DNA of 64,000 nt from Olsenella sp. Marseille-P4559 (GCF_900605015.1 NZ_LR027573.1:313995-377994), one strand, 5' to 3'. Counted from the first letter of the stretch, positions 8,138-17,503 are shown. The notes: a model not told the origin generated them from the letters alone. Made by a program: numbers and translations.

Positions 8138-8985
8138 TGTCTCTCCTTCAAAAACGCCGGCATCTCGTGCGACCGCGCCGCACGGGCAATCTCGAAGAGC
8201 GCATCTGCCACGCCTTCGTCCGCGGACGCGCCGCAGGAGAAGTTCGCAACATCTCTGACCTCGGGCGTCGCGTTGGCCACGGCAACGGAGTAGTGAACCT
8301 CGCTCAAGAGCGCGATGTCGTTGCCGGAGTCACCAAAGACCACGACCTCGTCGCGCGTCGCCCCCACGGCATCAAGAATGGTATCGAGCGCCGAAGCCTT
8401 GTTAATCCCACGGGGCAGCACGTCAAACCAGTTGGGAACCGCCATCACGGTCTCCATCTCGGGACATGCCTCGGCGATGAGCTTCTCGCAATACGCGCGT
8501 CGCTTCTCGTCCCCGTTGCAGGCAATCGCCGCGGCAATGAAGTCGATCTCGGGCACCTCGTCCACGCGGCCGCCATTGAAGTGGATGAGCCGCTCGTACT
8601 TGCTCATCTCCTCCTCCGTGGCGTGCACGGCATAGGCGGGGTTCATGAGGTTCGAGTCCATAGGGAAGCACACGAGAAACATCCCGCGCTCGTGCCGAAG
8701 GGCATCCGCGATGCGGCACAGCCACTCGTGTGGGATGACGTAGGTCCACACGTCTCGCCCGTCCACGCGCACGCGCTTGCCATTGGACATGATGCCCGTC
8801 ATGAAGCACGATTCGTCCATATGGAAGAAGCGCATGAGCTCAACATAGTCGCGGCCGGTAGCAGGACCAAAATGGATGCCGGCGTTGGTGGCGTCGTGGA
8901 TGGCCTCAAGCGTGCGCGGCGAGACGTGCTGCGCCCCAAACGGGACGAGCGTGTTGTCCATGTCGGAGAGAACGAGCTTGATCAC
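8134..8985 (-). CDS. HAD-superfamily phosphatase, Cof type (IIB)
   Basis: A paralogue of the adjacent HAD gene. It carries DMDNTLVPFG (motif I), FGPATGRDY (motif II), PRGINKASALD (motif III) and FGDSGNDIALL (motif IV). I place the start at GTG 8985 (reads MIKLVLSDMDNTLV), preceded by GGGGGTTATCGCC. An in-frame ATG at 9027 would add 14 residues that do not resemble the family. The two genes overlap by 4 bp and form one transcription unit. Likely role: phosphatase on sugar phosphates or nucleotide-like metabolites; specificity unknown. Confidence 0.87.
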   Translation of the reverse strand: MIKLVLSDMDNTLVPFGAQHVSPRTLEAIHDATNAGIHFGPATGRDYVELMRFFHMDESCFMTGIMSNGKRVRVDGRDVWTYVIPHEWLCRIADALRHERGMFLVCFPMDSNLMNPAYAVHATEEEMSKYERLIHFNGGRVDEVPEIDFIAAAIACNGDEKRRAYCEKLIAEACPEMETVMAVPNWFDVLPRGINKASALDTILDAVGATRDEVVVFGDSGNDIALLSEVHYSVAVANATPEVRDVANFSCGASADEGVADALFEIARAARSHEMPAFLKERQ

Positions 8986-9153
8986 GGCGATAACCCCCGA
9001 AAACGCGATTGTGCAACTACGTACCATGATAGGGGTGCGCGGCCGCAGAACGAACGACAGATATCAGGAGCAGGCAAGCTCCGCGCAAGCGGGTCGCTGG
9101 AGGCGTACCGTGGCGAGAGGGCGCAGACAATCAGGACACGGCGGGCCTCTCGC

Positions 9154-9711
9154 CTAGCGGACCTGCGACATGCCGCCCACCAGCGCGTCGTCGCGGTTGA
9201 TGCGCACAAGGATGTGCTCCAGGTCGAGCACGCCGGGAAGCCTTACCGGACGTTCCCCTGCCGGGCGGATCTCGAGGCTCCTAAAGCCCGTGCCGCATCG
9301 CACGCCGCGCCACTCCATGCGCTCTATCTGGTCGTATCGCACCGTGCGGAGAGGCCCAATGTAGGGCCTCACGTCCATGAAGTCGTCGTAGAGCGAGACC
9401 CGGTAGCGACGCATGAACGCCCACAGGGCAAAGACCACGATCACGAATGACGAGAAGAACGGCACCACGATGTCTGCGCTGGCGTTGAATGCGCCAACGT
9501 TGCAGAGCCAGCCCAACATGAGCCCGATGGCCCCCATGAGCAGCATCGCAAACGCCAGGGAACGCAAAAGCGCCGAGGAGATCACAAAGGTGTCGTGATG
9601 GCTGTGGTGCCGCTCCGAGATATCAACGCTGCCCACCCACTCGACAAGGCCTGCGAGCACCGGCAACACCGCAGCCGCCACGGAGAAGAGGTCTGCCACC
9701 TGGGGACTCAT
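9154..9711 (-). CDS. Membrane protein, hypothetical (PH-like C-terminus)
   Basis: A 185-aa protein with two or three hydrophobic segments: about residues 8-28, 48-72 (LAFAMLLMGAIGLMLGWL) and 80-100 (IVVPFFSSFVIVVFALWAF). A hydrophilic C-terminus follows (YRVSLYDDFMDVRPYIGP, YDQIERMEWRGVRCG). The TM-plus-beta pattern resembles small bacterial PH-domain membrane proteins, but I do not assign a family. The start overlaps the pepT stop (ATGA), so it is coupled to peptidase T translation. It ends about 170 bp before the HAD pair. Confidence 0.65.
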   Translation of the reverse strand: MSPQVADLFSVAAAVLPVLAGLVEWVGSVDISERHHSHHDTFVISSALLRSLAFAMLLMGAIGLMLGWLCNVGAFNASADIVVPFFSSFVIVVFALWAFMRRYRVSLYDDFMDVRPYIGPLRTVRYDQIERMEWRGVRCGTGFRSLEIRPAGERPVRLPGVLDLEHILVRINRDDALVGGMSQVR

Positions 9712-10958
9712 CGCACTACCTTCTGCGGGACGGCGAACTTGGCAACCAGGTTCTGGAGTATCTCGACCGTGGTCTCAAGCGAGGAGACCGGGATGAACTC
9801 GCGCACCGAGTGCGCATTGTAGCCACCGGTCGCGATGTTGGGGCACGGCAGGCCGCGCAGCGAGAGCTGCGAGCCGTCGGTGCCGCCACGCACAGCGACA
9901 ACTGCGGGCTCCACGCCAGCCTCGCGGTTTGCCTCGAGAGCATCGTCGATGAGGAACGGGCAGTCGCCAAAGGCCTCGACCATGTTGCGGTACTGCTCGC
10001 GCAGCGTCACCGTGACGGTGCCCTCGCCGTAGCGCTCGTTCAGGAACGCAGCGATGTCTCGCAGCGTCTGCTGGCGACGTTCGAAGGCCTGGGCGTCATG
10101 GTCACGCACGATGTAGGCAAGCGTGACCTCGGCTGCAGTGCCGCGAATTACCGTGGGATGGTAGAAGCCCTCGCGGCCGCTTGTGTGCTCGGGGCGCTCG
10201 GCGGCGGGAACAAGCTGGTCAAACTCGGCAGCCAAGGCGATGGCGTTCACCATCACGTCCTTGGCCATGCCCGGATGGACCATCACACCGTACACGTGCA
10301 CCAGGGCCTCGGCGGCATTGAACGTCTCGTAGTTGAACTCGCCCAGCGCCTCGCCGTCGACCGTGTAGCCCCAAGCGGCACCGAGCTTTTCGAGGTCGAG
10401 CAGGGCGGCACCGTGACCGATCTCCTCGTCGGGAACAAAGGCCAGCCTGAGGGTGGGGTGAGGGATGGTTGGATTTGCGAGAAGGCGGGCAGCAAGCGCA
10501 CAGATTTCGGCGACGCCGGCCTTGTCGTCTGCACCCAGAAGCGTCGTGCCGTCAGAGCACACGATGTCCTGACCCGCGAAGTCCTCGAGATCTGGCACCT
10601 GCTCGGGCGTGGTCACGACAGGCTGGCCGTCCACGATGCCGGCTACGAGGCCACCGCCCTCGTAGCGGACCACGTGCGGACGCACGCCCAGCGAGGGTGC
10701 GTCGGTGGTGGTGTCAAGGTGCGAGCAGAGGCAAAGCGCGGGCAGCCCCTCGGCGCCCTCAGACGCCGGTACCGTGCCCAGGACGTAGGCGTGCTCGTCG
10801 ACGCTCACGTCCTGGCAGCCCATCTCCATGAGCTCGTCCGCCAGAAGACGGGCCATGCCGTGCTCCAGTGGGCTCGAGGGCACCTCCTCCTCGTTGTCCG
10901 GGTCGGAGGGGGAGTCAACCTGCACGTAGCGCAAGAAGCGCTCGAGGACATCGCTCAT
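9708..10958 (-). CDS. pepT: Peptidase T (tripeptide aminopeptidase, M20B)
   Basis: A cytosolic zinc metallopeptidase that removes N-terminal residues from tripeptides. M20 features: SHLDTTTDAP (first His-x-Asp zinc ligands, around residue 80), LLGADDKAGVAEI (bridging Asp), FVPDEEIGHGA (catalytic Glu-Glu), WGYTVDGEALGEFNYE, RGTAAEVTLAYIVRDHD, and VRGGTDGSQLSLRGLPCPN with NIATGGYNAHSVREF near the end. The length (416 aa) is normal. The start ATG follows AAGGAAGACCGC. A membrane protein is coupled downstream. Confidence 0.95.
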   Translation of the reverse strand: MSDVLERFLRYVQVDSPSDPDNEEEVPSSPLEHGMARLLADELMEMGCQDVSVDEHAYVLGTVPASEGAEGLPALCLCSHLDTTTDAPSLGVRPHVVRYEGGGLVAGIVDGQPVVTTPEQVPDLEDFAGQDIVCSDGTTLLGADDKAGVAEICALAARLLANPTIPHPTLRLAFVPDEEIGHGAALLDLEKLGAAWGYTVDGEALGEFNYETFNAAEALVHVYGVMVHPGMAKDVMVNAIALAAEFDQLVPAAERPEHTSGREGFYHPTVIRGTAAEVTLAYIVRDHDAQAFERRQQTLRDIAAFLNERYGEGTVTVTLREQYRNMVEAFGDCPFLIDDALEANREAGVEPAVVAVRGGTDGSQLSLRGLPCPNIATGGYNAHSVREFIPVSSLETTVEILQNLVAKFAVPQKVVR

Positions 10959-11084
10959 GCGGTCTTCCTTTCGGCTTGCGTGTGACGGCCCGCAGCCCGT
11001 GGGCCCGATTTCTCATCAGGCGAAAGTCTACACCGTTGTGGGGCGCGGGTCTCGGTGGCGCGGCGAGTGAGGGACGGGCGGAGA

Positions 11085-11300
11085 ACCCCGGCAAAAGCGT
11101 GCGGTCGTGCGTACGCACTAGTCGGGTCTTTTGCCGAGAAGGGCCCCCAAGGAGGCCGGTCTGGCAGGTTTTACGGCTCATGCGTGCGCACGAGTGAGGC
11201 TTTCTGACAGCCGTTCGGCGTTCGCCCAGGTGGGCGAGAGGGGCCTGGCAACAGGCGGGGCTCGTGCGTACGCATGACCAGACTTTCTCGCCAGCCCGTG
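11085..11300. repeat. Palindrome array A, locus 1 (three units)
   Basis: Inside the 469-bp gene-free interval 10959-11427. The core palindromes are TGCGTACGCA at 11108-11117, TGCGTGCGCA at 11181-11190 and TGCGTACGCA at 11265-11274. Starts are 73 then 84 bp apart. Each core sits in a longer imperfect palindrome whose outer arms resemble GGCAGAAA and TTTCTGCC. The 84-bp interval contains an inner inverted repeat, TTCGCCCAGGTGGGCGAGAG, also found at locus 2. It lies downstream of the activase gene and upstream of pepT. Confidence 0.85.
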
Positions 11301-11318
11301 GCCCAACTCGTGGATTCT

Positions 11319-11357
11319 CGCCGGTTAGGGCCAGATAACCGTTCGGGATTTACGGCA
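11319..11357. repeat. Repeat family B (CGGTTA hairpin plus TTCGGGATTTACGGCA)
   Basis: A CGGTTA/TAACCG stem with an 8-nt loop is followed by GTTCGGGATTTACGGCA (11341-11357). The same hairpin-plus-tail arrangement recurs at 22899-22936. It sits between array A and the hairpin at the end of the activase gene. Function unknown. Confidence 0.65.
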
Positions 11358-11401
11358 CGCCCAGCACCTACGCGCCCGCGGAAGCAGCGCGCAACACCGG
11401 A

Positions 11402-11430
11402 TGAGACAAAGGGGCTGTCCCTTTGTCTCA
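11402..11430. repeat. 29-nt stop-codon palindrome (family C), activase end
   Basis: A perfect 12-bp stem, TGAGACAAAGGG and CCCTTTGTCTCA, with a 5-nt loop GCTGT. Its right end supplies the TGA stop (11430-11428) of the minus-strand activase gene. It could fold in the mRNA and act as a transcription stop or 3' stabiliser, although no T-run follows. Confidence 0.8.
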
Positions 11431-14400
11431 CTTCACGCCGGCGCGGCGCTTGGCGTCCTCGATCTGGGCGAGCTGCTCGTCCGTGAGGCGAATCGCCGAC
11501 ACATCGTGGCCCAGGTCGTACCCCATGCCGCCCCCGTTCACGATGGAGTCGTGGCGGTAGCGCGACTCGTCCACGTACGGTGTCACGGCATCGTTCACCG
11601 TAGGGTCGTTGGGGTTCTCCAGGCGGAAACCGCGCGAGTGGTCGTTGCGGTAGTTCTCCTTGGCCACGCTGATCATGAGCTTGATGCGGTTGAGCTGGTT
11701 CACCTCGGACGCACCGGGGTCGTAGTCCACAGCCACGATGTTGCTCTCGGGGTGCATCTGGCGCAGGCGCTTGATCACGGACTTGCCCACCACGTGGTTG
11801 GGCAGGCACGCAAACGGCTGGGCGCACACGATGTTGGGCGTGCCATGCTCGATGAGGTCGACCATCTCGGCCGTGAGCAGCCAACCCTCGCCCATGGTGT
11901 TGCACAGCGACAGGACCTGCTCGGCCTTGTCGGCAAGGTCGAAGATGTCCTCGTAGGGCTCGAAGCGCGACGACTGCGCCAGCATGCGGTCCATCGGCTT
12001 GCGCGCGGCCTCGATGAGCTTGATGCCCGCCATGTGCGTCAAGCGCTTGGAGGCCTTGGAGCCAAGCTCGCCCTTCATGTTGATGGGGCCCATGAGGCCA
12101 AAGAGGAAGAAGTCGACAAGGCCAGGCACGTTTGCCTCGCAGCCCTCAGCCTCGATGACCTTGACCAACTGATTGTTGGCCGTGGGATGGAACTTGACGA
12201 GAATCTCGCCCACCACGCCAACACGTGGCTTGGAGCGGTCATTCACCAGGGGAATCTGGTCGAAGGCGGTGATAGTATCCCGGCAGATTGCCTCGAAGCT
12301 GCGCCTGTTGAGCGTGTGCACGGCCTCCTTCATGCGGGCCATGCACTTGTCGTGCAGCGCATCAACCGAGCCCCTCTCGGCCTCATACGGACGGGTGCGA
12401 TAGACGCACTGCATCATGAGGTCACCGTAGAGGAGGATGTAGGTTGCCTTGGTGAGAAGCGCGGGGTCTTTGATGGACCAGCCAGGGTTGTCCTCGTCGA
12501 GGCCCGTTGCCATGTTGATGGAGATCACGGGGATGTCGGGGTGTCCACTCTCGCGCAGGGCCTTGCGGATGAGGGCGATGTAGTTGGTGGCTCGGCAGCC
12601 GCCGCCCGTCTGGGAGATGAGAACGGCCGTGTGCGAGAGGTCGTACTCGCCGCTCTCGACGGCCTCCATGATCTGGCCCACCGTGAGGATGGACGGGTAG
12701 CAGATGTCATTGTTCACGTACTTAAGGCCCGCATCCACCGCGCCCTGGTCAACGGAAGGCAGAAGCACCAGGTTGTAGCCATAGTCGCGCAGCAGCGCCT
12801 CGGCAAGGTCGAAGTGCACAGGGCTCATCTGCGGAGCAAGGATGGTGTAGTGGGCGTCCTGCATCTCCTTGGTGTAGCGCACCTTCTGGAAGGCCGCGCT
12901 TTTGGCACCGCGGTAGACGGGCGTACGGCGTGAGAGGTCGGTCCTGCGGGCGTGCTCGAGCGAGCCGTCGGCCAGGTGCACGCCCACGGGCTCCATCTCG
13001 TGCGCTTCGCCCTCGGCGGTCTCCTCCTCGAGCTGCTCCTGCCGCTCCTTGAGTGCCGCCATGAGCGAGCGGATGCGGATGCGCGCGGCGCCAAGGTTCG
13101 AGACCTGGTCAATCTTGAGCACCGTGTAGATCTTGCCCGAGGCCTCGAGGATCTCCTGGACCTGGTCGGTGGTCAGGGCATCAAGGCCGCAGCCAAACGA
13201 GAAGAGCTGGATGAGGTCAAGGTCGTTTCTCGTCGCTACAAAGCGCGCGGCGCGATAGAGCCGGCTGTGGAACATCCACTGGTCAACCACGCGGATGGGT
13301 CGCTCGGGGCCCATCTTGTGCGCCACCGAGTCCTCGGTGAGCACGGCAAAGCCAAAGGAGTGCACCAGCTCGGGGATGGCATGGTTGACCTCGGGGTCGT
13401 TGTGGTAGGGGCGACCCGCCAGCACGATGCCATGGGCGTTGTGCTCCTCCATCCACCTCAGGGCCTCGTCACCGGCGCGGTGCATGGCGCTCTTGAAGTC
13501 GAGGTCCGCCTGCCAGGCAACGTTCACGGCCTCGTCGATCTCGGAGCGTGTGATGTGGGGACCGCGGAAGCGACCCTTGCCCTTGGCAGCGTCCTCCTCG
13601 CGCTGGACCGAGATGAGTTCGTAGAGGCGGCGCTTGAGCTCGCGCTTGTCGTCATACGGCACGAAGGGGGCGAGATACTCAACGCTCGGGTCCGAGAGCT
13701 CGTCCACGTTGAGTCCCAGAGCCTGCGGGTAGCTCATCACGATCGGGCAGTTGTAGTGGTTGGTGGCGGTGTCGTCCTCCTTGCGCTCCCAACGGATGCA
13801 GGGCATCCAGATGAAGTCCGGGTCCTTGGAAAGGAGGTCCATAATGTGGCCGTGGCTGAGCTTGGCCGGGTAGCACGCAGACTCCGACGGCATGGACTCG
13901 ATGCCGTCATCGTAGGTCTTCGACGACGTCTGGTCCGAGATCATCACCGAGAAGCCCAGCTTGGTGAAGAAGGCATGCCAGAAGGGGTAGTTCTCGTACA
14001 TGTTGAGCGCGCGCGGAATGCCCACCGTGCCGCGCGGTGCCGTGTCGGCGTCGAGCACGGGACGGTCAAAGAGCAGCTTGTTCTTGTACTCAAAGAGATT
14101 GGGGGCGTCGTTTTTGGTCTTGCCCGAGCGACCGGCACCCTTCTCGCAGCGGTTGCCCGTGATGAAGCGGTGGTCGCCGCCAAAGTCGTTGATGGTGAGC
14201 AGGCAGTTGTTCGAGCAGCGTCCGCAGTGGACGTTGGTGTGCTTGACCTTGAGGTTGTCGACGCCCTCGCGCGAGAGGACCGCCGAGGTACCCGTGGCGC
14301 CCGCACGGTCACGGGCGAGGAGGGCCGCGCCATAGGCGCCCATGCAGCCGGCGATGTCGGGACGGATGACCTGACGGCCGGTGAGCAGCTCGAAGGCGCG

Positions 14401-16125
14401 CAGGGTGGCGTCGCTCATGAAGGTGCCGCCCTGGACCACGCAGTACTTGCCAATCTCGTCAAAGTCGCGCAGCTTGATGACCTTGAACAGCGCGTTCTTG
14501 ATCACGGAGTACGAGAGGCCCGCGGCCACGTCGCCGATGGTCGCGCCCTCCTTCTGGGCCTGCTTGACACGCGAGTTCATGAAGACGGTGCAGCGGCTGC
14601 CCAGGTCAACGGGGGCCTTGGCCGTAACGGCCACCTTTGCGAACTCCTGGACGGTCATGTCCATGGACTTGGCAAAGCTCTCGATGAACGAGCCGCAGCC
14701 CGAGGAGCACGCCTCGTTGAGCATGATGTGCTCGATGACGCCATTTCTCACCTGCAGGCACTTCATGTCCTGGCCACCGATGTCGAGAATGAACTCGACA
14801 CCGGGGACGAAGGCCTTCGCGCCGCGCAGGTGCGCGACGGTCTCGATCTCTCCGGAGTCGGCGCGCAGGGCCTCGATGAGGATGCCCTCGCCGTAGCCGG
14901 TGGTGGTCACGTGGCCGATGGTCGTGCCCTCGGGCATCACGTCGTAGATGCCGTCCATGATGTGGCGAGCGGTGCCCAGGACGTCGCCGTCGTTGCTGCC
15001 ATACCAGGTGTAGAGAAGCTCGCCGGCATCGCCCACAACGGCGCACTTCATGGTGGTGGAGCCGGCGTCGATGCCGATGAAGACGCGGCCGTGGTAGCTG
15101 GCCAGGTCGCCCTTGGGCACGACCTCCCTGTTGTGGCGCTCCTTGAACTCCTGGTAGTCCTTCTCAGTGGCAAAGAGCGAGTCCAGACGCTGGACCTCGG
15201 AGCCCTGGACGTCCTTGAGCTGCTCGAGTGAGCGGATGACGTCCGCGAAGGTCACGAGCTTGTCGGACTCGCCGGCAAGCGCCGCACCCGTGGCCACGAA
15301 GAGGTGCGCGTTGGTGGGCACCACACGGTGCTCCTCGTCGAGGTTGAGCGTGACGTAGAAGCGGTGGCGCAGTTCGGAGAGGTACTGGAGCGGTCCGCCG
15401 AGGAAGGCCACATAGCCCTTGATGGGGTGTCCGCACGCCAAGCCCGAGACGGTCTGCGTGACCACGGCCTGGAAGATCGAGGCGGCCACGTCCTCGGGGC
15501 GGGCGCCCTCGTTGAGCAATGGCTGGACGTCTGACTTGGCAAAGACGCCGCAGCGGCTTGCGATGGGGTGAATCTGCGTGGCACCCTTGGCCAGCTCGTT
15601 CAGGCCCATCGCATCGGTCTTGAGCAGCGTTGCCATCTGGTCGATGAAGGCACCCGTGCCGCCGGCGCACGTGCCGTTCATGCGCTGCTCGATGCCGTTG
15701 TCAAAGTAGATGATCTTGGCGTCCTCGCCGCCCAGCTCGATGGCTACGTCGGTCTGGGGGATAAGCGCCTCGACGGCGCGCTTGGAGGCGATGACCTCCT
15801 GGACGAACTCGAGGTCAAGCCACTTGGCAAGCAGCATGCCGCCGGAGCCGGTGATCGAGACGCGCATGGGGACGTTGCCAACGATGCGCTGGGCGCCGGC
15901 GAAGAGTTCCTTGGCCGTGGCGCGGATGTCTGTGTGGTGGCGCTCGTAGTTGGCATAGACCAGGCTTCCGGACTCATCGATAACGGCAAGCTTGACCGTA
16001 GTCGAGCCCACGTCGATGCCCAGGCGCAGGCGTGTGCCGGTGAGGTCCTGTGGCATTGCGGGATAGAGCTCGGCGCCGTTCTGGGTAAGCTCGAGGGGCT
16101 CGGCGGTTGAGTTGTTCTCGGTCAT
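11428..16125 (-). CDS. Giant 2-hydroxyacyl-CoA dehydratase activase-like protein (BadF/BcrD + DUF2229)
   Basis: A 1565-aa cytosolic iron-sulfur protein of the acyl-CoA dehydratase activase/double-cubane-cluster family, whose ATPase part drives low-potential electron transfer. Two ASKHA ATPase modules are visible. The first has GIDVGSTTVKLAVID (about residue 36), NGTCAGGTGAFIDQ and SRCGVF. The second has GIDAGSTTMKCAVVGD (about 353), EACSSGCGSFIESF and SRCTVFMNSRVKQ. The repeated Cys suggest 4Fe-4S binding at each dimer interface. The C-terminal half (VGIPRALNMYENYPF onward; SQTGGGCRATNYIALIRKAL) is DUF2229 plus an HgdB-like region. No separate dehydratase subunits are adjacent, so the substrate is unknown. 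The ATG overlaps the TetR stop by one base; the stop lies inside a 29-nt palindrome. Confidence 0.92.
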   Translation of the reverse strand: MTENNSTAEPLELTQNGAELYPAMPQDLTGTRLRLGIDVGSTTVKLAVIDESGSLVYANYERHHTDIRATAKELFAGAQRIVGNVPMRVSITGSGGMLLAKWLDLEFVQEVIASKRAVEALIPQTDVAIELGGEDAKIIYFDNGIEQRMNGTCAGGTGAFIDQMATLLKTDAMGLNELAKGATQIHPIASRCGVFAKSDVQPLLNEGARPEDVAASIFQAVVTQTVSGLACGHPIKGYVAFLGGPLQYLSELRHRFYVTLNLDEEHRVVPTNAHLFVATGAALAGESDKLVTFADVIRSLEQLKDVQGSEVQRLDSLFATEKDYQEFKERHNREVVPKGDLASYHGRVFIGIDAGSTTMKCAVVGDAGELLYTWYGSNDGDVLGTARHIMDGIYDVMPEGTTIGHVTTTGYGEGILIEALRADSGEIETVAHLRGAKAFVPGVEFILDIGGQDMKCLQVRNGVIEHIMLNEACSSGCGSFIESFAKSMDMTVQEFAKVAVTAKAPVDLGSRCTVFMNSRVKQAQKEGATIGDVAAGLSYSVIKNALFKVIKLRDFDEIGKYCVVQGGTFMSDATLRAFELLTGRQVIRPDIAGCMGAYGAALLARDRAGATGTSAVLSREGVDNLKVKHTNVHCGRCSNNCLLTINDFGGDHRFITGNRCEKGAGRSGKTKNDAPNLFEYKNKLLFDRPVLDADTAPRGTVGIPRALNMYENYPFWHAFFTKLGFSVMISDQTSSKTYDDGIESMPSESACYPAKLSHGHIMDLLSKDPDFIWMPCIRWERKEDDTATNHYNCPIVMSYPQALGLNVDELSDPSVEYLAPFVPYDDKRELKRRLYELISVQREEDAAKGKGRFRGPHITRSEIDEAVNVAWQADLDFKSAMHRAGDEALRWMEEHNAHGIVLAGRPYHNDPEVNHAIPELVHSFGFAVLTEDSVAHKMGPERPIRVVDQWMFHSRLYRAARFVATRNDLDLIQLFSFGCGLDALTTDQVQEILEASGKIYTVLKIDQVSNLGAARIRIRSLMAALKERQEQLEEETAEGEAHEMEPVGVHLADGSLEHARRTDLSRRTPVYRGAKSAAFQKVRYTKEMQDAHYTILAPQMSPVHFDLAEALLRDYGYNLVLLPSVDQGAVDAGLKYVNNDICYPSILTVGQIMEAVESGEYDLSHTAVLISQTGGGCRATNYIALIRKALRESGHPDIPVISINMATGLDEDNPGWSIKDPALLTKATYILLYGDLMMQCVYRTRPYEAERGSVDALHDKCMARMKEAVHTLNRRSFEAICRDTITAFDQIPLVNDRSKPRVGVVGEILVKFHPTANNQLVKVIEAEGCEANVPGLVDFFLFGLMGPINMKGELGSKASKRLTHMAGIKLIEAARKPMDRMLAQSSRFEPYEDIFDLADKAEQVLSLCNTMGEGWLLTAEMVDLIEHGTPNIVCAQPFACLPNHVVGKSVIKRLRQMHPESNIVAVDYDPGASEVNQLNRIKLMISVAKENYRNDHSRGFRLENPNDPTVNDAVTPYVDESRYRHDSIVNGGGMGYDLGHDVSAIRLTDEQLAQIEDAKRRAGVK

Positions 16126-16844
16126 CAGTTGTTGTCCTCCTCATCGGGAAGCATGACTGCCAGCGCGAAGCCGGGCAGGTCGAGCTCGATTGGACTGTCG
16201 TACAGGTCACCGGGACGCACGAACATGAGGGCGGTCATGATACGCGCCATAGTGCGCACGCTCTCGCGCATGCCACCGTCGAGCCAGCGCAGAAGCACGC
16301 CGACCTCGGCGGATATCGCAAAGGTGAGGTAGTAGTCGAAGAACGCGCCCACCGCGCGCACGTCGATACCGTCAAGCGCGCGGTCGGCCACGACCGTGTG
16401 GACCATGGACCGGATGCGCTGCGAGAACGCGGGGTCTCCCCCCTCGCCCAGAAGCGGGCGCAGGTAGGAGCCACGCTCCTTGAAGTACGAGAGAAGCTCC
16501 AGCGAGCCCGGGCAGGGTTCCTGGTGGTTGATTGCCTCGGCAAGCTCGTCGAGGTGGACCTGGGAGAGCTTGGCCACCAGCGGGCGAAGCTCTGCAGCCG
16601 TATCGTTCTCGATGCAGTTTACGAGGTCTGGGATGTCTTTGTAGTGCGAGTAGAACGTGCGACGCGTGACGCCCGCGCGGTTGGTCACGGCGGTCACCGT
16701 GACGCGGCTGAGGTCGCCCGCGGAGCAGATCTCCTCCGCGAGCGCGTCGCGGAGCGCGAGGCGCGTCCTGCGCGTGCGGCGGTCGGTGACCTGCGGGAGG
16801 TCGGTTGCAGCCCCTCGCGGGACGTCGCTGACAGTCTGGCTCAA
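16125..16844 (-). CDS. TetR-family transcriptional regulator
   Basis: A 239-aa regulator. The N-terminal helix-turn-helix reads RRTRRTRLALRDALAEEI and VTVTAVTNRAGVTRRTFY, then SHYKDIPDLV, the classic TetR recognition helix. No ATG precedes this domain, so TTG at 16844 (after GGGGGCAAAAGAC) is the likely start. The helical remainder is a ligand and dimer domain with no recognisable effector. The stop overlaps the start of the activase gene, so the two are one operon and the regulator probably controls itself and the activase through the palindromes upstream. Confidence 0.88.
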   Translation of the reverse strand: MSQTVSDVPRGAATDLPQVTDRRTRRTRLALRDALAEEICSAGDLSRVTVTAVTNRAGVTRRTFYSHYKDIPDLVNCIENDTAAELRPLVAKLSQVHLDELAEAINHQEPCPGSLELLSYFKERGSYLRPLLGEGGDPAFSQRIRSMVHTVVADRALDGIDVRAVGAFFDYYLTFAISAEVGVLLRWLDGGMRESVRTMARIMTALMFVRPGDLYDSPIELDLPGFALAVMLPDEEDNN

Positions 16845-16865
16845 GTCTTTTGCCCCCGATTCTTC

Positions 16866-16915
16866 ACACCGTGAGTACTATTTCACGCCTTGTGAAGTAT
16901 TACACAGAGTGAGTA
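16866..16915. promoter_or_regulatory. Likely TetR operator cluster
   Basis: Directly upstream of the TetR start lies the palindrome TTCACGCCTTGTGAA (16882-16896). It is flanked by two similar elements ending GTGAGTA (near 16871 and 16909). Spacing and position fit autoregulation. The assignment is inferred from layout. Confidence 0.5.
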
Positions 16916-16959
16916 GTTATTTCCCGACGCGATTGCCACGGCGCAAGCGTCACATCTGC

Positions 16960-17002
16960 TCCACAATGGGGCAGGGGGAGTTTCCCTTTGTCTCATTGTG
17001 GA
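16960..17002. repeat. Family C variant hairpin
   Basis: Outer 9-bp arms TCCACAATG (16960-16968) and CATTGTGGA (16994-17002) enclose a GGGA/TCCC inner stem. The right part, TTTCCCTTTGTCTCATT, matches half of the 29-nt stop-codon palindrome. It lies just upstream of the DUF1905 fragment. Confidence 0.6.
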
Positions 17003-17012
17003 GGAGAAGGCC

Positions 17013-17189
17013 GTGAAGACCTACAGCTTTACCGCAACAATCGAGAAGGTCGAGGGAATCGACGGTGCGTTTGTGCAGGTGCCTCTCGATCTCCCTAAGG
17101 CATTTGGAGCGGGGAGCATCAAGGTTCACGCTGCTATTGGCAAGGACCGGGGGGTGGCGTGGACGTTTCTCTCGTCTGCGCGCAGATAG
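17013..17189 (+). pseudogene. Truncated DUF1905-type protein
   Basis: GTG 17013 follows GTGGAGGAGAAGGCC. The 58-aa product reads YSFTATIEKVEGIDGAFVQV and LPKAFGAGSIKVHAAIG, the first half of a DUF1905 beta-barrel. It then runs into unrelated residues (WTFLSSARR) where the second strand set (normally 30-40 more residues with a GD-x-V motif) should be. It overlaps the next gene by 31 bp in another frame. I read it as the stump left by a deletion that joined it to the DUF2200 gene, though a functional mini-protein is not excluded. Confidence 0.55.
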
Positions 17190-17503
17190 ACGGGCCCGCC
17201 AGGCGCTACGTTGACCTTTACCTTGCAAAGGTCGAGCGAAAGGGCCGCAGCCGAGAAGAGCTTTGGGCCGTGATCGAGTGGCTTCTCGGCTATGTGCCGT
17301 CAGACCTTGCTGACGAGAGGCTGGCGGCGGCAAGCCTTGCTGCGTGGCTCGATGACGCGCCGGCGTACAACCCGGCGGCAAGCCTCGTGCGCGGCAAGGC
17401 CTGCGGCATCGATGTTTCCCAGATAGAGGACCCGACCATGCACCGAGTCCGCGTGCTGGACAAGCTTGTGGACGAGCTGGCCAAGGGCCATCCGCTCGAA
17501 TGA
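17159..17503 (+). CDS. DUF2200 family protein
   Basis: A 114-aa protein of unknown function. DUF2200 signatures: VDLYLAKVERKGRSREEL, IEWLLGYVPSDL, APAYNPAASLVRGKACGIDV and VRVLDKLVDELAKG at the C-terminus. The first 15 residues differ from the usual start, consistent with a rearranged N-terminus at the DUF1905 junction. The TGA stop forms the left end of the 29-nt palindrome shared with the convergent arsC-like gene. Confidence 0.8.
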   Translation: MDVSLVCAQIDGPARRYVDLYLAKVERKGRSREELWAVIEWLLGYVPSDLADERLAAASLAAWLDDAPAYNPAASLVRGKACGIDVSQIEDPTMHRVRVLDKLVDELAKGHPLE

